Positions 33,645 to 41,352 of a stretch of DNA of 43,488 nt are shown in pieces (the stretch's first letter is position 1; each line of letters opens with the position of its first letter). The notes beneath the pieces are model-generated. The model was not told the DNA's origin and made no database searches. It saw nothing but the letters and a program-made list of their open reading frames with translations. Origin of the DNA: Corallococcus interemptor. GTDB taxonomy: Bacteria > Myxococcota > Myxococcia > Myxococcales > Myxococcaceae. The position numbers and the translations under genes are program-made. Location: the NCBI RefSeq assembly GCF_003668875.1, contig NZ_RAWM01000073.1, positions 1-43,488 of the forward strand. Reading direction: 5' to 3'.

Positions 33645-34750
33645 ACCTGGACGGCATGCTGCGCGACAAGCGGATCCTCGTGTTGTGCGGCGCGGGCGGC
33701 GTGGGCAAGACGACGACGGCGGCGGCGCTGGGCGTGGCCGCGGCGCGCGCGGGGCGCAAGGTGCTGGTGCTCACCATCGACCCGGCGCGGCGGCTGGCGG
33801 AGGCCATGGGGCTGAAGGAGAACGGCGCGGAGCCCACCTCCGTGCCGCCGGAGCGCCTTTACGCGGACGGAAAACGCGGCGAGGGCCGGCTGGACGTGTG
33901 GATGCTGGAGCCGCGCATCGTCTTCGAGCGCATGGTGCGCCGGATGTCCGCCACGGAGAGCGCCGCGCGCACCATCCTGGAGCACCGCCTGTACCGCTTC
34001 CTGTCGGAGCTGGTGGCGGGCGTGCAGGAGTACGCCGCCGCGGAGGCGCTGGACAGCTTCCTGGCGGAGGGCCACTACGACCTCATCGTCCTGGACACCC
34101 CGCCCAGCCGCCACGCGTTGGACTTCCTGGACGCGCCGGGCCGGCTGTCGCGCTTCCTGGACGAACGGATCATCTCCCTCTTCGGCCCCGACTCCGGCCG
34201 CACGGGCCGGCTGTGGCAGGGCGCGCAGGCGCTGGTGGGCAAGGTGCTGGATGGCATCTTCGGCGGCGGCTTCGCGCAGGAGATGCGCACCTTCGTCGCC
34301 GCGTTCGGAGGGCTGTTCGCCGGCATCCGCCTGCACGCGGACCGGCTGCGCGAGCACCTGTCGTCCAAGGACGCGGCGTTCCTGCTGGTGACGTCTCCGG
34401 AGGCCGCCGCGCTGCGCGAGGCCACCTTCTTCCAGGAGGCGCTCCAGGCCAAGGGGCTGCCCTTCGCGGGCTACGTGCTCAACCGCAGCTGGGCGCGGGA
34501 GGACGGCCTGGCCCCGGCCGCCGCGCTGAAGCCGCACGCGAACAACGCCGCGGACACGGACGCCGTCAGCGCGCTGGAGCACCTGGCGGACGTGGAGGAC
34601 GCGAGAGCGAAGGCGCACCAGTCGCTGCTGGCCCGGCTGGCCGAGGGGCTGCCCCGGGGCGCGCTGGCCATCGCCGCGCCGGACGCGGGCGCGGACCTGG
34701 AGGACTTCCGGGGCCTGGTGAACCTGGGCGACGCGCTCACCGTGGCCTGA
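33641..34750 (+). CDS. ArsA/Get3-like ATPase, second of a coupled pair
   Basis: A 369-residue partner ATPase with P-loop CGAGGVGKTT, in which the signature lysine is Ala18 while the catalytic Lys23 is kept. It has switch I TIDPARRLAEAMG and switch II VLDTPPSRHALDFLD. In dimeric ArsA/Get3-type enzymes the signature lysine reaches across to the partner's nucleotide; here only the first gene supplies it. Heterodimer formation is therefore likely. GGGAGG lies 7 bases before the ATG. No arsenic-resistance genes are nearby. Confidence 0.85.
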   Translation: MNLDGMLRDKRILVLCGAGGVGKTTTAAALGVAAARAGRKVLVLTIDPARRLAEAMGLKENGAEPTSVPPERLYADGKRGEGRLDVWMLEPRIVFERMVRRMSATESAARTILEHRLYRFLSELVAGVQEYAAAEALDSFLAEGHYDLIVLDTPPSRHALDFLDAPGRLSRFLDERIISLFGPDSGRTGRLWQGAQALVGKVLDGIFGGGFAQEMRTFVAAFGGLFAGIRLHADRLREHLSSKDAAFLLVTSPEAAALREATFFQEALQAKGLPFAGYVLNRSWAREDGLAPAAALKPHANNAADTDAVSALEHLADVEDARAKAHQSLLARLAEGLPRGALAIAAPDAGADLEDFRGLVNLGDALTVA

Positions 34751-34886
34751 CGTCCGCCTGCCCGGCTTTGGAAGCCCAGCGGCGGCCGGGGGCGGACAGG
34801 CGAGCGGCGCCGCACCTGGCCGGCTGGAGCTTTGCGTGCTCCGGCCCGCTTCCCATGTTCGCAAGTCGAGGAGGCTTGCGACGCAC

Positions 34887-35936
34887 ATGGGCACCAAGGA
34901 TTACAGCAACGGAAACGGCAGGCATGACCTGGGGCGCGCGGACATCTCCACGCCTCCCACCGACGCGATGGCCACGCACCGCTCGCCGGACGTGGCGCCG
35001 CCGGGCTCGCGCGAGCGCTCGGAGTCCGACGTGAGCGGCTGGAGCCCCGGGCGCGATGAGCTGCCCGCGGACCGTCAGGGGCGCTTCCACCGCGCCGCCG
35101 CGTGGCGCCTGGGCCGCGTGCGCACGGACGTGGACGACACCGGCCAGTGGCGCAAGGACCGCGAGGGCGAGCGCGACGGAGGCACCAGCGGCCCCTATGG
35201 CCGCGACGACCGGGACACGCGCTACGCCAACGGCGCGGGCCCCCGGCGCACCCAGGGCGAGGACACCGTCCAGGAGATGCAGCCCCAGCGCGCCGACTAC
35301 CGCGAGTGGGACCGCAGCGGCTACGGCGGCGAGGAGCCCCTGCTGCGCGGCCGCCCGCGCCCCGCCTCCCGCGAGGATGCGCGGCTGCGTGAGCGGCTGG
35401 CCCCCAAGCGCGAGGAGACCTTCCCGCTGGATCCGCGCCTGCGCGAGTCACGCGACGCCACCGGCACGTCCCGCCGCTGGAGGCGCGAGCCGCTGACCGC
35501 TCGGGACATCATGACCCGCCAGGTGCGCACCGCGCGCCGTGACAGCGCCCTGCGTGAGGTGGCGCAGCTGATGCGCGACGAGGACTGCGGCGTGGTGCCC
35601 ATCGTGGACGCCGAAGGGCGGCTGCTGGGCCTCGTGACGGACCGCGACCTCGCGCTGCGCGCCTTCACCGGCCAGCGCGCCGTGGACGGCCTGCGCGCGG
35701 CGGACGTGATGACGGAGGACCTGGAGGCGGTGCTGCCGGAGGAGGACCTGCACGGCGTCATCGAGCTGATGGGCCGCCGTCAGATTCGCCGCGTCCCCGT
35801 GGTGGAGCCCGACGACCGGCTGGTGGGCATCATCGCGATGGGGGACATCGCCAACCGCGCGGATCAGGACGAGGAGCTGCAGGAGGCGCTGGAGCGCATC
35901 TCGTCCCGGCGCTCGTTCTGGAGCCGGCTGCGCTGA
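34887..35936 (+). CDS. CBS-domain protein with disordered N-terminus
   Basis: A 349-residue protein. Residues 1-205 are low-complexity and charged, rich in Arg, Asp, Gly and Ser. The C-terminal third holds a pair of CBS domains beginning LTARDIMTRQVRTARR, with CGVVPIVD, LGLVTDRDLALR, ADVMTED and RRVPVVEPDDRLVGIIAMGDIAN. CBS pairs bind adenosine nucleotides and sense energy or redox state. The effector part, if any, must be the disordered region or a partner protein. It follows the ATPase pair after 136 bases. GGAGG lies 12 bases before the ATG. Confidence 0.8.
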   Translation: MGTKDYSNGNGRHDLGRADISTPPTDAMATHRSPDVAPPGSRERSESDVSGWSPGRDELPADRQGRFHRAAAWRLGRVRTDVDDTGQWRKDREGERDGGTSGPYGRDDRDTRYANGAGPRRTQGEDTVQEMQPQRADYREWDRSGYGGEEPLLRGRPRPASREDARLRERLAPKREETFPLDPRLRESRDATGTSRRWRREPLTARDIMTRQVRTARRDSALREVAQLMRDEDCGVVPIVDAEGRLLGLVTDRDLALRAFTGQRAVDGLRAADVMTEDLEAVLPEEDLHGVIELMGRRQIRRVPVVEPDDRLVGIIAMGDIANRADQDEELQEALERISSRRSFWSRLR

Positions 35937-35993
35937 GCCGTGCGAGAGGACGGGAGGCTTGGAAGGGCCTCCCGTCGTCCCAGTTCGGCTCAG
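35933..35993. terminator. Nested bidirectional hairpin between CBS and Rieske genes
   Basis: Inner stem GACGGGAGGC (35949-35958) pairs with GCCTCCCGTC (35967-35976). An outer stem CTGAGCCG (35933-35940) pairs with CGGCTCAG (35986-35993). The outer arms overlap the last codons of both convergent genes. It suits termination of both transcripts. Confidence 0.7.
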
Positions 35994-36799
35994 GTGATAG
36001 CGACGACCACGCCGGACGCGTCCGCCGTCACGGGGAAGGTCTTCAGGTCAATCGTGGCCGCGCCACCGGGATCGACCTTGCCCGTCTTGCTGAACGTGGA
36101 CGCGTGGCACGGGCAGAGCAGCTCGTTGATGCTCGCCTCGAAGCCCACCTCGCAGCCCTGGTGCGTGCAGACGGAGTCCACGGCGGAGTACGTCCCGTCC
36201 TCCAGCTTGAAGACGAAGATGCGCTTGCCGTAACCGGTGGGGGTGCCGCTCACCATGCCGCCCGCGTTCTGCAGGTCCGGGAACTGGGCGAACGTCAGCG
36301 TCACCTTGCCCTCTTTCACCGCCGGGAAGGCGTCGTCACCGGCCTTGATGTTGACGCTCAGCACCTGCGTGCCCGCGTTGTACGTGGCCACGTACTTCTT
36401 GAGCGGCACCGTGGCGGGCTCCTGCGTCACCGCGCCCGTCTCGATGTTGAACTTCGACAGATGGCAGGGGCACACGGCCTCCTGGCCATCGAACCCCATG
36501 GGGCAGCCCACGTGCGTGCACGTCGCGGACAGCACGGCGTAGGTGTTCGCCGTGGGGTGCATCACCAGCAGGTTCTCCTGCCCCGAATCCTTCGGGAAGC
36601 GCAGCGTCACCGCGCCGCCCTCGCGGGACAGGTCCGGGTAGCGCGGCACCACCAGCGCCACGATGCCGTCGTCGCCGGGCATGGGGACGTCCAGCACCGG
36701 CGCGGGGTCGATGTTGGGCGCGCACGCGGGCGGGATGCCCGCCACCACCACGCCCGTGCCCAACAGCTTCTTGAAGAAGTCGCGACGCGACGAGCTCAC
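35990..36799 (-). CDS. Protein with two tandem Rieske [2Fe-2S] domains
   Basis: A 269-residue protein from a GTG overlapping the YceI stop codon (GTGA). A Tat-type signal SRRDFFK opens the sequence. Rieske domain 1 has ligands Cys94/His96 and Cys110/His113 with the disulfide pair Cys99/Cys112. Domain 2 has Cys211/His213 and Cys229/His232 with Cys216/Cys231. Both have the bc1-type CTHxGC...CPCH form, so both clusters should assemble with high potential. A periplasmic electron carrier with two clusters is inferred. The Tat signal fits export of a folded, cofactor-loaded protein. The gene is the last of an operon with YceI and a b561-like protein. Confidence 0.88.
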   Translation of the reverse strand: MSSSRRDFFKKLLGTGVVVAGIPPACAPNIDPAPVLDVPMPGDDGIVALVVPRYPDLSREGGAVTLRFPKDSGQENLLVMHPTANTYAVLSATCTHVGCPMGFDGQEAVCPCHLSKFNIETGAVTQEPATVPLKKYVATYNAGTQVLSVNIKAGDDAFPAVKEGKVTLTFAQFPDLQNAGGMVSGTPTGYGKRIFVFKLEDGTYSAVDSVCTHQGCEVGFEASINELLCPCHASTFSKTGKVDPGGAATIDLKTFPVTADASGVVVAIT

Positions 36800-37368
36800 G
36801 TGCCCTCCGTGAAGACGAGGTGCGGCTCCAGCACCAGCTCGTCTTCCACCTTCACGAGCAGCAGCGTGGGCCGTTCGATGTTGTAGCCCTCCAGGCTGAT
36901 CTTGAAGGACCCGTCCGCCGTCACCTGCTTCGCGGAGTCGAACTTCACCGTCATGGGGATCAGCACGTCCTTCGTCACGCCGTGGAAGGTGAGCTTGCCC
37001 TTCAGGGTGACGGGCACGCTGCCCGGGAAGGTGGCGGGCGGCTTCACGCCGGTGCCCACGGCCTTCACCTCCACCAGCGGGTACTTGGAGGCCTCCGTCA
37101 CCTCCAGCATGTGCGTGTCGCGGTTGGAGTTCTGCGAGTCGAAGTCCTTCACCTGCGCGCGCACGGCCACCTGGAGGGTGCCGTCCGGCTTCAGCACGGC
37201 CTTGCCCTCGCTGGGGGGCGCCTTGCCGGACACGGTGTGCATCTTGTGGATGAGCTTGTAGGTGAGGCTGCTGGCGTCCTTCTTCACCGAGAACATCTTC
37301 GTGTCCTGCGCGGCGGCGGGCAGCGCGAGCAGCAGGGCAGCGGACAGAACGAGTCGTCGAGCAATCAC
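36796..37368 (-). CDS. YceI family periplasmic protein
   Basis: A 190-residue protein with a Sec signal peptide (MIARRLVLSAALLLALPAAA). The body has the YceI lipocalin-like pattern: KAPPSEGKA, NRDTHMLEV, FPLVxVK-like YPLVEVKAVG and KLTFHGVTKDVLIP. YceI proteins bind isoprenoid-type hydrophobic ligands and frequently occur with cytochrome b561 genes (as yceJ-yceI in E. coli). Here the partner upstream is a b561-like membrane protein 79 bases away. Its stop overlaps the Rieske start. Confidence 0.88.
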   Translation of the reverse strand: MIARRLVLSAALLLALPAAAQDTKMFSVKKDASSLTYKLIHKMHTVSGKAPPSEGKAVLKPDGTLQVAVRAQVKDFDSQNSNRDTHMLEVTEASKYPLVEVKAVGTGVKPPATFPGSVPVTLKGKLTFHGVTKDVLIPMTVKFDSAKQVTADGSFKISLEGYNIERPTLLLVKVEDELVLEPHLVFTEGT

Positions 37369-37447
37369 GGCGTCCTCCAGAGGGGGCTACGTCTTGTCTC
37401 CGCACAACGGCCGGCGCACGGAGACATTCACGACAGGGGGGATGGGG

Positions 37448-38248
37448 TCAGAAAGTCAGCGTGACGATGCCCGCGGCGACGCAGCCCAACGTGGCATAGC
37501 CCACCACCTGGTGCGCGGTGGCGTACTTCGGCTCCGTGATTTCGCCGTAGCTGTGGGTCGCCAGGATGCCGAGCACCGCCTGCGCGATCATCCCGGCGGT
37601 GGCCAGGCTCATGAAGATCTTGTGGAACGTCACCGTGTCCCACTGGAACGGGCGCTCCACCGGGTCCGGCGCCAGCAGGCCCAGCGTGCCCACCGTGGCG
37701 AACAGCACCGACGTGCCGATGACGACGCCCCGGTGCCAGGCGAGCAGCGAACGGTTGTCCCCGCCGCCCCGGAAGGACTCGTTGAACTGCAGCTGTCCCA
37801 GCACGGTGGCCGCGGTGAGGCCGCCCGCCATGGCCAGACCCAGGCCCTGGTGCAGCTTGAGCATGGTGCGGCGCGTCTCCAGGTCCTTCTGCAGGTCCGG
37901 ATCCAACAGGCCCTTGGACGCCTCCGCCTCCGGGGTGAGCAGGTCGAAGTCCAGGCTGGGCTCGGAGGACGGCGTGGAGCCGGAGTCCTGCGTCGCGGGG
38001 GCGGCCGGGGAGCCGGACTCCGGCGTGGCGGACACCGGCGGCGCCACGTCCGGCGTCACCTGCGCCGGGGCCGCGGGGGCGGCTTCCTGCGAAGGGGGCG
38101 GCGGCACCGGCCTGGAGGGCTTTCGCTTCGCGGGCTTGCGCTTGGCGGCGGCGACCAGGACGGGGGCGTCCGGCGCGAAGGCCGCACCAGCGGGAGTGGC
38201 CGCCAGCAGCAGCACGGCCAGGAGGGGGGCAATGACGCGGGTCATCAT
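37448..38248 (-). CDS. Cytochrome b561-like four-helix membrane protein
   Basis: A 266-residue protein with an N-terminal signal or anchor (1-23), a long Pro/Ala/Ser-rich linker (24-118) and four hydrophobic helices (about 133-153, 172-192, 209-231, 246-265). Each helix begins with a His: His133, His172, His209, His246 (His232 is at the end of helix 3). Helices 1 and 3 and helices 2 and 4 would place their His on opposite membrane sides, as needed for two bis-His hemes b. This matches cytochrome b561 topology, but the family assignment rests on this pattern. It starts at ATG-ATG. Likely operon with YceI and the double Rieske gene. Confidence 0.7.
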   Translation of the reverse strand: MMTRVIAPLLAVLLLAATPAGAAFAPDAPVLVAAAKRKPAKRKPSRPVPPPPSQEAAPAAPAQVTPDVAPPVSATPESGSPAAPATQDSGSTPSSEPSLDFDLLTPEAEASKGLLDPDLQKDLETRRTMLKLHQGLGLAMAGGLTAATVLGQLQFNESFRGGGDNRSLLAWHRGVVIGTSVLFATVGTLGLLAPDPVERPFQWDTVTFHKIFMSLATAGMIAQAVLGILATHSYGEITEPKYATAHQVVGYATLGCVAAGIVTLTF

Positions 38249-38390
38249 GGGGTTCCCGGGGGACGACGCGGCCCGTCGAAAACAGGGCGGGCCATGCCAT
38301 TCCAGGCTACCCCGGCTGATGGTCCGGGTGCACGGAAGTGCACACCGGGTCCGGGTGGGCCTTGGGAACCACCGGAGGTCGTGACGCGGG

Positions 38391-38816
38391 TCAGGCCGGT
38401 GTCGTGGAGGGCACCTCGGAGCGGGGCGCGGTGCCGTGCGCGAGCTCCTGGCCCAGGGCGTGCGGGTCGAAGTAGGCGAAGAAGCGGCGGACCCGGTCGC
38501 CGTCCCACTCGATGATGGAGACCCCCTCGTAGGCGACGGCGGCGCCGTTGCGCGCGGTGCCCTGCGTCTCCCACTCCAGGGCCACGCGGTCGCCGGACTC
38601 GATCATGTTGCGGAAGGTGGACTTCACCTGGCCGAGGGTGCCCTTGTACTCGGTCCAGAAGCGGCGGGCGCCGTCGACGCCGGAGAAGACGTTGGGGGAA
38701 GCGACGTTGCTCACCTGCGCATCGTCGGTGAAGAGGGCGACCAGCGGCTCGATGTCGCCGTGCTCCTCCAATTTCAGCAGTGCGTCCACGAACCGCTGCG
38801 CTCGTTCCATCGCCAT
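38391..38816 (-). CDS. NTF2/SnoaL-like nuclear transport factor 2 family protein
   Basis: A 141-residue protein with the SnoaL/ketosteroid-isomerase-like layout: RAQRFVDALLKLEEHGDIEPL, LFTDDAQVSNVASP, a GARRFWTEYKGTLG helix and strands ending IIEWDGDRVRRFFAYFDP. The ATG at 38816 is preferred over a further in-frame ATG two codons on, because GAGGA precedes it. No catalytic residues can be named. It is upstream of and on the same strand as the electron-transfer operon, but separated from it by 142 bases. Confidence 0.75.
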   Translation of the reverse strand: MAMERAQRFVDALLKLEEHGDIEPLVALFTDDAQVSNVASPNVFSGVDGARRFWTEYKGTLGQVKSTFRNMIESGDRVALEWETQGTARNGAAVAYEGVSIIEWDGDRVRRFFAYFDPHALGQELAHGTAPRSEVPSTTPA

Positions 38817-38979
38817 CGGGAGTCCTCGCTCGTCGCGAAAAGAAGTCAGACGTGTGCCCGGGAAGGGTGCGCACGCGAGGGGGAGGTGGCCTGCCGCCGG
38901 TGGCTGCTCCCTCGTCCTCCGGACGGAGGCCCCACCCCCTTGCCCCCGGGTGGCCCGGTGATGGAAGACAGGCGCCGTC

Positions 38980-39975
38980 ATGTCCCAACCCAAGAAGCAG
39001 TCCTGGCAGGAGGCCGAGGCGTCCCTGCTGGCCCTGGTTCCCCCCGAGGCAGCGCGGGCCGGGGGTGAGGTGGAGGCGGCGTCCGGCGCCCCGTCTCCCG
39101 AGGCCCGGGTCCCTGCATCCCTCGGTTGGCGCAGCGCCCTCTTCGTGGCGCTGTGCGCGCTGTACCAGCTGCGCCGGATGATGCCGCTGGCGGGCGTGAC
39201 GCCGTGGGACTTCGAGGCGCTGTTCGCCAAGGGCTACGGCGCCGTGGCGCTGCTGGTGTTGTTCCCCTCGCTGATGTCGCTGTGGGGCATCGCGAGGCGC
39301 GACGTGAAGCGCCAGTCGGACGCGTCGGCGTGGTTCCTGCTCCAGCCGGTGGTCTGGGCGTTGGTGGCCGTGGTGTCCCTGTTCCAGGCGGAGTTCGTCG
39401 CGGCGCTGCTGATGCCGTGGCACCTGGCGTTTGTGTGCGCCGTCGTGATGGTCATGGCAACTCCAACGCCGGCGGAGGAGGCCCCGGTGCGGCCGCGCGC
39501 GCCGCCGCCCCCGCCCACCGTGCGGCCCGCGACGCCCGAGGACCGGGACGCCATCGCGGACCTCCTGGACGCGGCGCTCGCGCGGCGTCCCACGACCTTC
39601 GAGGCGCCGCTGGAGGGCGAGGAGGACGGACGGCACCCGGTGCTGGTGGCGGAGGAGGACGGGCGCGTCGTCGCGTGCGCGGCCACCCGCGCCTACAGCC
39701 CGCGCGAGTGCTACGCGGGCATCGCGGACTTCAGCCTCTTCGTGGCGAAGGACGTCCGGGGCCGGGGCGTGGACGAGCTGCTGCTGAAGGCGCTGCTGGA
39801 GGCCGCGGAAGAAGCCGGCCTCCACAAGCTCACCACCAGCGTCATCGCGAACCAGGAGCACACCCTGAAGCTGTTTGAACGCCTGCGGTTCACCACGGTG
39901 GGCAAGCACGAGAAGCACGCTCGGTTGGATGGCGCGTGGCACGACGTGGTGGTGGTGGAGAAGTTCCTGCGCTGA
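38980..39975 (+). CDS. Membrane domain fused to a GNAT (phosphinothricin-type) acetyltransferase
   Basis: A 331-residue fusion. Residues 50-160 hold about four hydrophobic segments ending MPWHLAFVCAVVMVM. A Pro-rich linker (165-182) follows, then a GNAT domain with TVRPATPEDRDAIADLL, HPVLVAEEDGRVVA, ECYAGIADFSLFVAKDVRGRGVD and HDVVVVEKFL, which is close to PAT/Bar acetyltransferases. The acetyl-CoA loop RGRGVD has Asp where Gly is usual, and the segment equivalent to TPEDIDAWLGK in the standalone copy is shortened. An amine substrate is likely but unknown. It lies next to the unfused pair at 40058-41352. Confidence 0.8.
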   Translation: MSQPKKQSWQEAEASLLALVPPEAARAGGEVEAASGAPSPEARVPASLGWRSALFVALCALYQLRRMMPLAGVTPWDFEALFAKGYGAVALLVLFPSLMSLWGIARRDVKRQSDASAWFLLQPVVWALVAVVSLFQAEFVAALLMPWHLAFVCAVVMVMATPTPAEEAPVRPRAPPPPPTVRPATPEDRDAIADLLDAALARRPTTFEAPLEGEEDGRHPVLVAEEDGRVVACAATRAYSPRECYAGIADFSLFVAKDVRGRGVDELLLKALLEAAEEAGLHKLTTSVIANQEHTLKLFERLRFTTVGKHEKHARLDGAWHDVVVVEKFLR

Positions 39976-40057
39976 GGCAGTCGCACGGACATTGTCTCCT
40001 CCGGGCCCCCTTGCTCTCGCGCTCCGGCGGGAGGATGACTGTCCTCCAGGAGCACCC

Positions 40058-40852
40058 ATGTCCCAGCAAGCCCTCCGTTCCGCGCCGCAGCCCGCCACCG
40101 ACGACAGGGAGGTCGACCTCCTGCCCACGCCCGTGGCGGCGGATCCGGGGGCGTTCCCGTCGCTGACGTTCCTCCTGGAGGAGGTGCGCTCGCCGGGGAT
40201 GGTGCGCGCGGACATCGACGCGCTCATCTCGGGCCTGGGGCGGATGCCCGCGCCGGAGGAGCCGCTGCGCGAGCGGGCGGATCTGCTGCTGGGGCTCCTG
40301 GACCGGAACAACCCGGTGGGGGACTACGCGGGCTCGGGCGGGATGAAGGTGCGGCACGCGGCGAAGGAGGCGTTGATCGCGCTGGGCTATCCGTACGCGA
40401 TGGAGCTGCCGCCCGAGCTGCTGGAGACGCCGCGCGTCAACGGAAGGGGGCCGGGGCTGAGCGGAGGCGACATCGTCCTGGCGGTGGTGAGCCTGCTGTA
40501 CCAGTGGGGCGGCCTGGCGGCGGTGTGGATCTTCCTCGAGTACTCCAAGATGGCGGAGGCTGGCGAGGTGTCGGTCGGCATCGGCGCGGCGCTCGGGCTC
40601 TCCACGGGGGTCTCCCTACTGGGCCACCACCAGCGGTCGCGGGACATGCAGCTCGTTGGATCCGTGGTGCTGTGGGCAGCGGCGGTGGTGTGGATCCTCA
40701 TCGCCCTGCCGTCCGCCCTGTTCACGAGCGGCGTGGCCCTGTTCCTCGTCCCGTGGCACCTGGCGCTGTGGACCGCCTGGTCCCTGCGTCCGGAAGAGGA
40801 GCCGGAAAAGCCGCCGGCGCGCCTCTCGCCTCCGCCCCCGTCCACGCCATGA
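40058..40852 (+). CDS. Membrane protein, unfused counterpart of the fusion's N-terminal domain
   Basis: A 264-residue protein: a soluble N-terminal part (1-125) with alternating helices, then about four hydrophobic segments (roughly 132-155, 167-180, 195-220, 221-245) ending LFLVPWHLALWTAWSL and a Pro-rich tail. The PWHLA segment and helix order match the membrane part of the fused gene. CAGGAG precedes the ATG by 5 bases. Its stop overlaps the next ATG (ATGA), coupling it to the GNAT gene. No functional family is recognised. Confidence 0.72.
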   Translation: MSQQALRSAPQPATDDREVDLLPTPVAADPGAFPSLTFLLEEVRSPGMVRADIDALISGLGRMPAPEEPLRERADLLLGLLDRNNPVGDYAGSGGMKVRHAAKEALIALGYPYAMELPPELLETPRVNGRGPGLSGGDIVLAVVSLLYQWGGLAAVWIFLEYSKMAEAGEVSVGIGAALGLSTGVSLLGHHQRSRDMQLVGSVVLWAAAVVWILIALPSALFTSGVALFLVPWHLALWTAWSLRPEEEPEKPPARLSPPPPSTP

Positions 40853-41352
40853 GCGCGCGCCCCAGCGTCCGGCCCGCCACGCGCGAGGACCGGGCCGCCA
40901 TCGCGGCCATCTACAACGCGGCCCTCGCCGAGCGCGCCTCCACCTTCGAGACGCGCCCGCGCACGCCCGAGGACATCGACGCCTGGCTGGGCAAGCGCCA
41001 CCCGGTGCTGGTGGCGGAGGAGGACGGGCGCGTCATCGCGTACGCCTCCACGGGCGCGTACAGCCCGCGTGAGTGCTACGCGGGCATCGCGGACTTCAGC
41101 GTCTACGTGGCGCCGGAGGCCCGGGGCCGGGACGTGGGCCGGCGGGTGATGGAGGCGCTGCTGCGGGAGGCGGAGGCGGCGGGCTTCTACAAGCTGACCT
41201 CGCGCGTCTTCGCCACCAACGTGCGCAGCCGCGCGCTGCTGAAGCGGCTGGGGTTCCGGGAGGTGGGCGTGCATGAGAAGCACGCCCCGCTGGACGGGGT
41301 GTGGCACGACGTGGTGGTGGTGGAGCGGCTGCTCACCGCGAACGTGCGGTAG
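40849..41352 (+). CDS. GNAT acetyltransferase (phosphinothricin-type), standalone copy
   Basis: A 167-residue GNAT with the PAT-type pattern: RPATREDRAAIAAIYNAAL, STFETRPRTPEDIDAW, HPVLVAEEDGRVIAYAS, ECYAGIADFSVYVAPEARGRDVG, KLGF-like RLGFREVGVHEKHA and WHDVVVVERLL. The acetyl-CoA loop is RGRDVG, with Asp at the middle Gly position, a different substitution from the fused paralog. The typical length of PAT/Bar/YncA-type enzymes is kept. It may acetylate an amine metabolite or amino-acid analogue; resistance is not implied. It is translationally coupled to the membrane gene before it. Confidence 0.87.
   Translation: MSARPSVRPATREDRAAIAAIYNAALAERASTFETRPRTPEDIDAWLGKRHPVLVAEEDGRVIAYASTGAYSPRECYAGIADFSVYVAPEARGRDVGRRVMEALLREAEAAGFYKLTSRVFATNVRSRALLKRLGFREVGVHEKHAPLDGVWHDVVVVERLLTANVR

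Noticed and set aside
32516-34897. 793-residue minus-strand frame opposite the ArsA-like pair
   Set aside because: Antisense shadow; both plus-strand ATPases have complete motifs.
40849-41352. Calling the GNAT a phosphinothricin (herbicide) resistance gene
   Set aside because: The PAT-type motif set is shared by many amine and amino-acid acetyltransferases, and the acetyl-CoA loop is atypical; substrate cannot be assigned.
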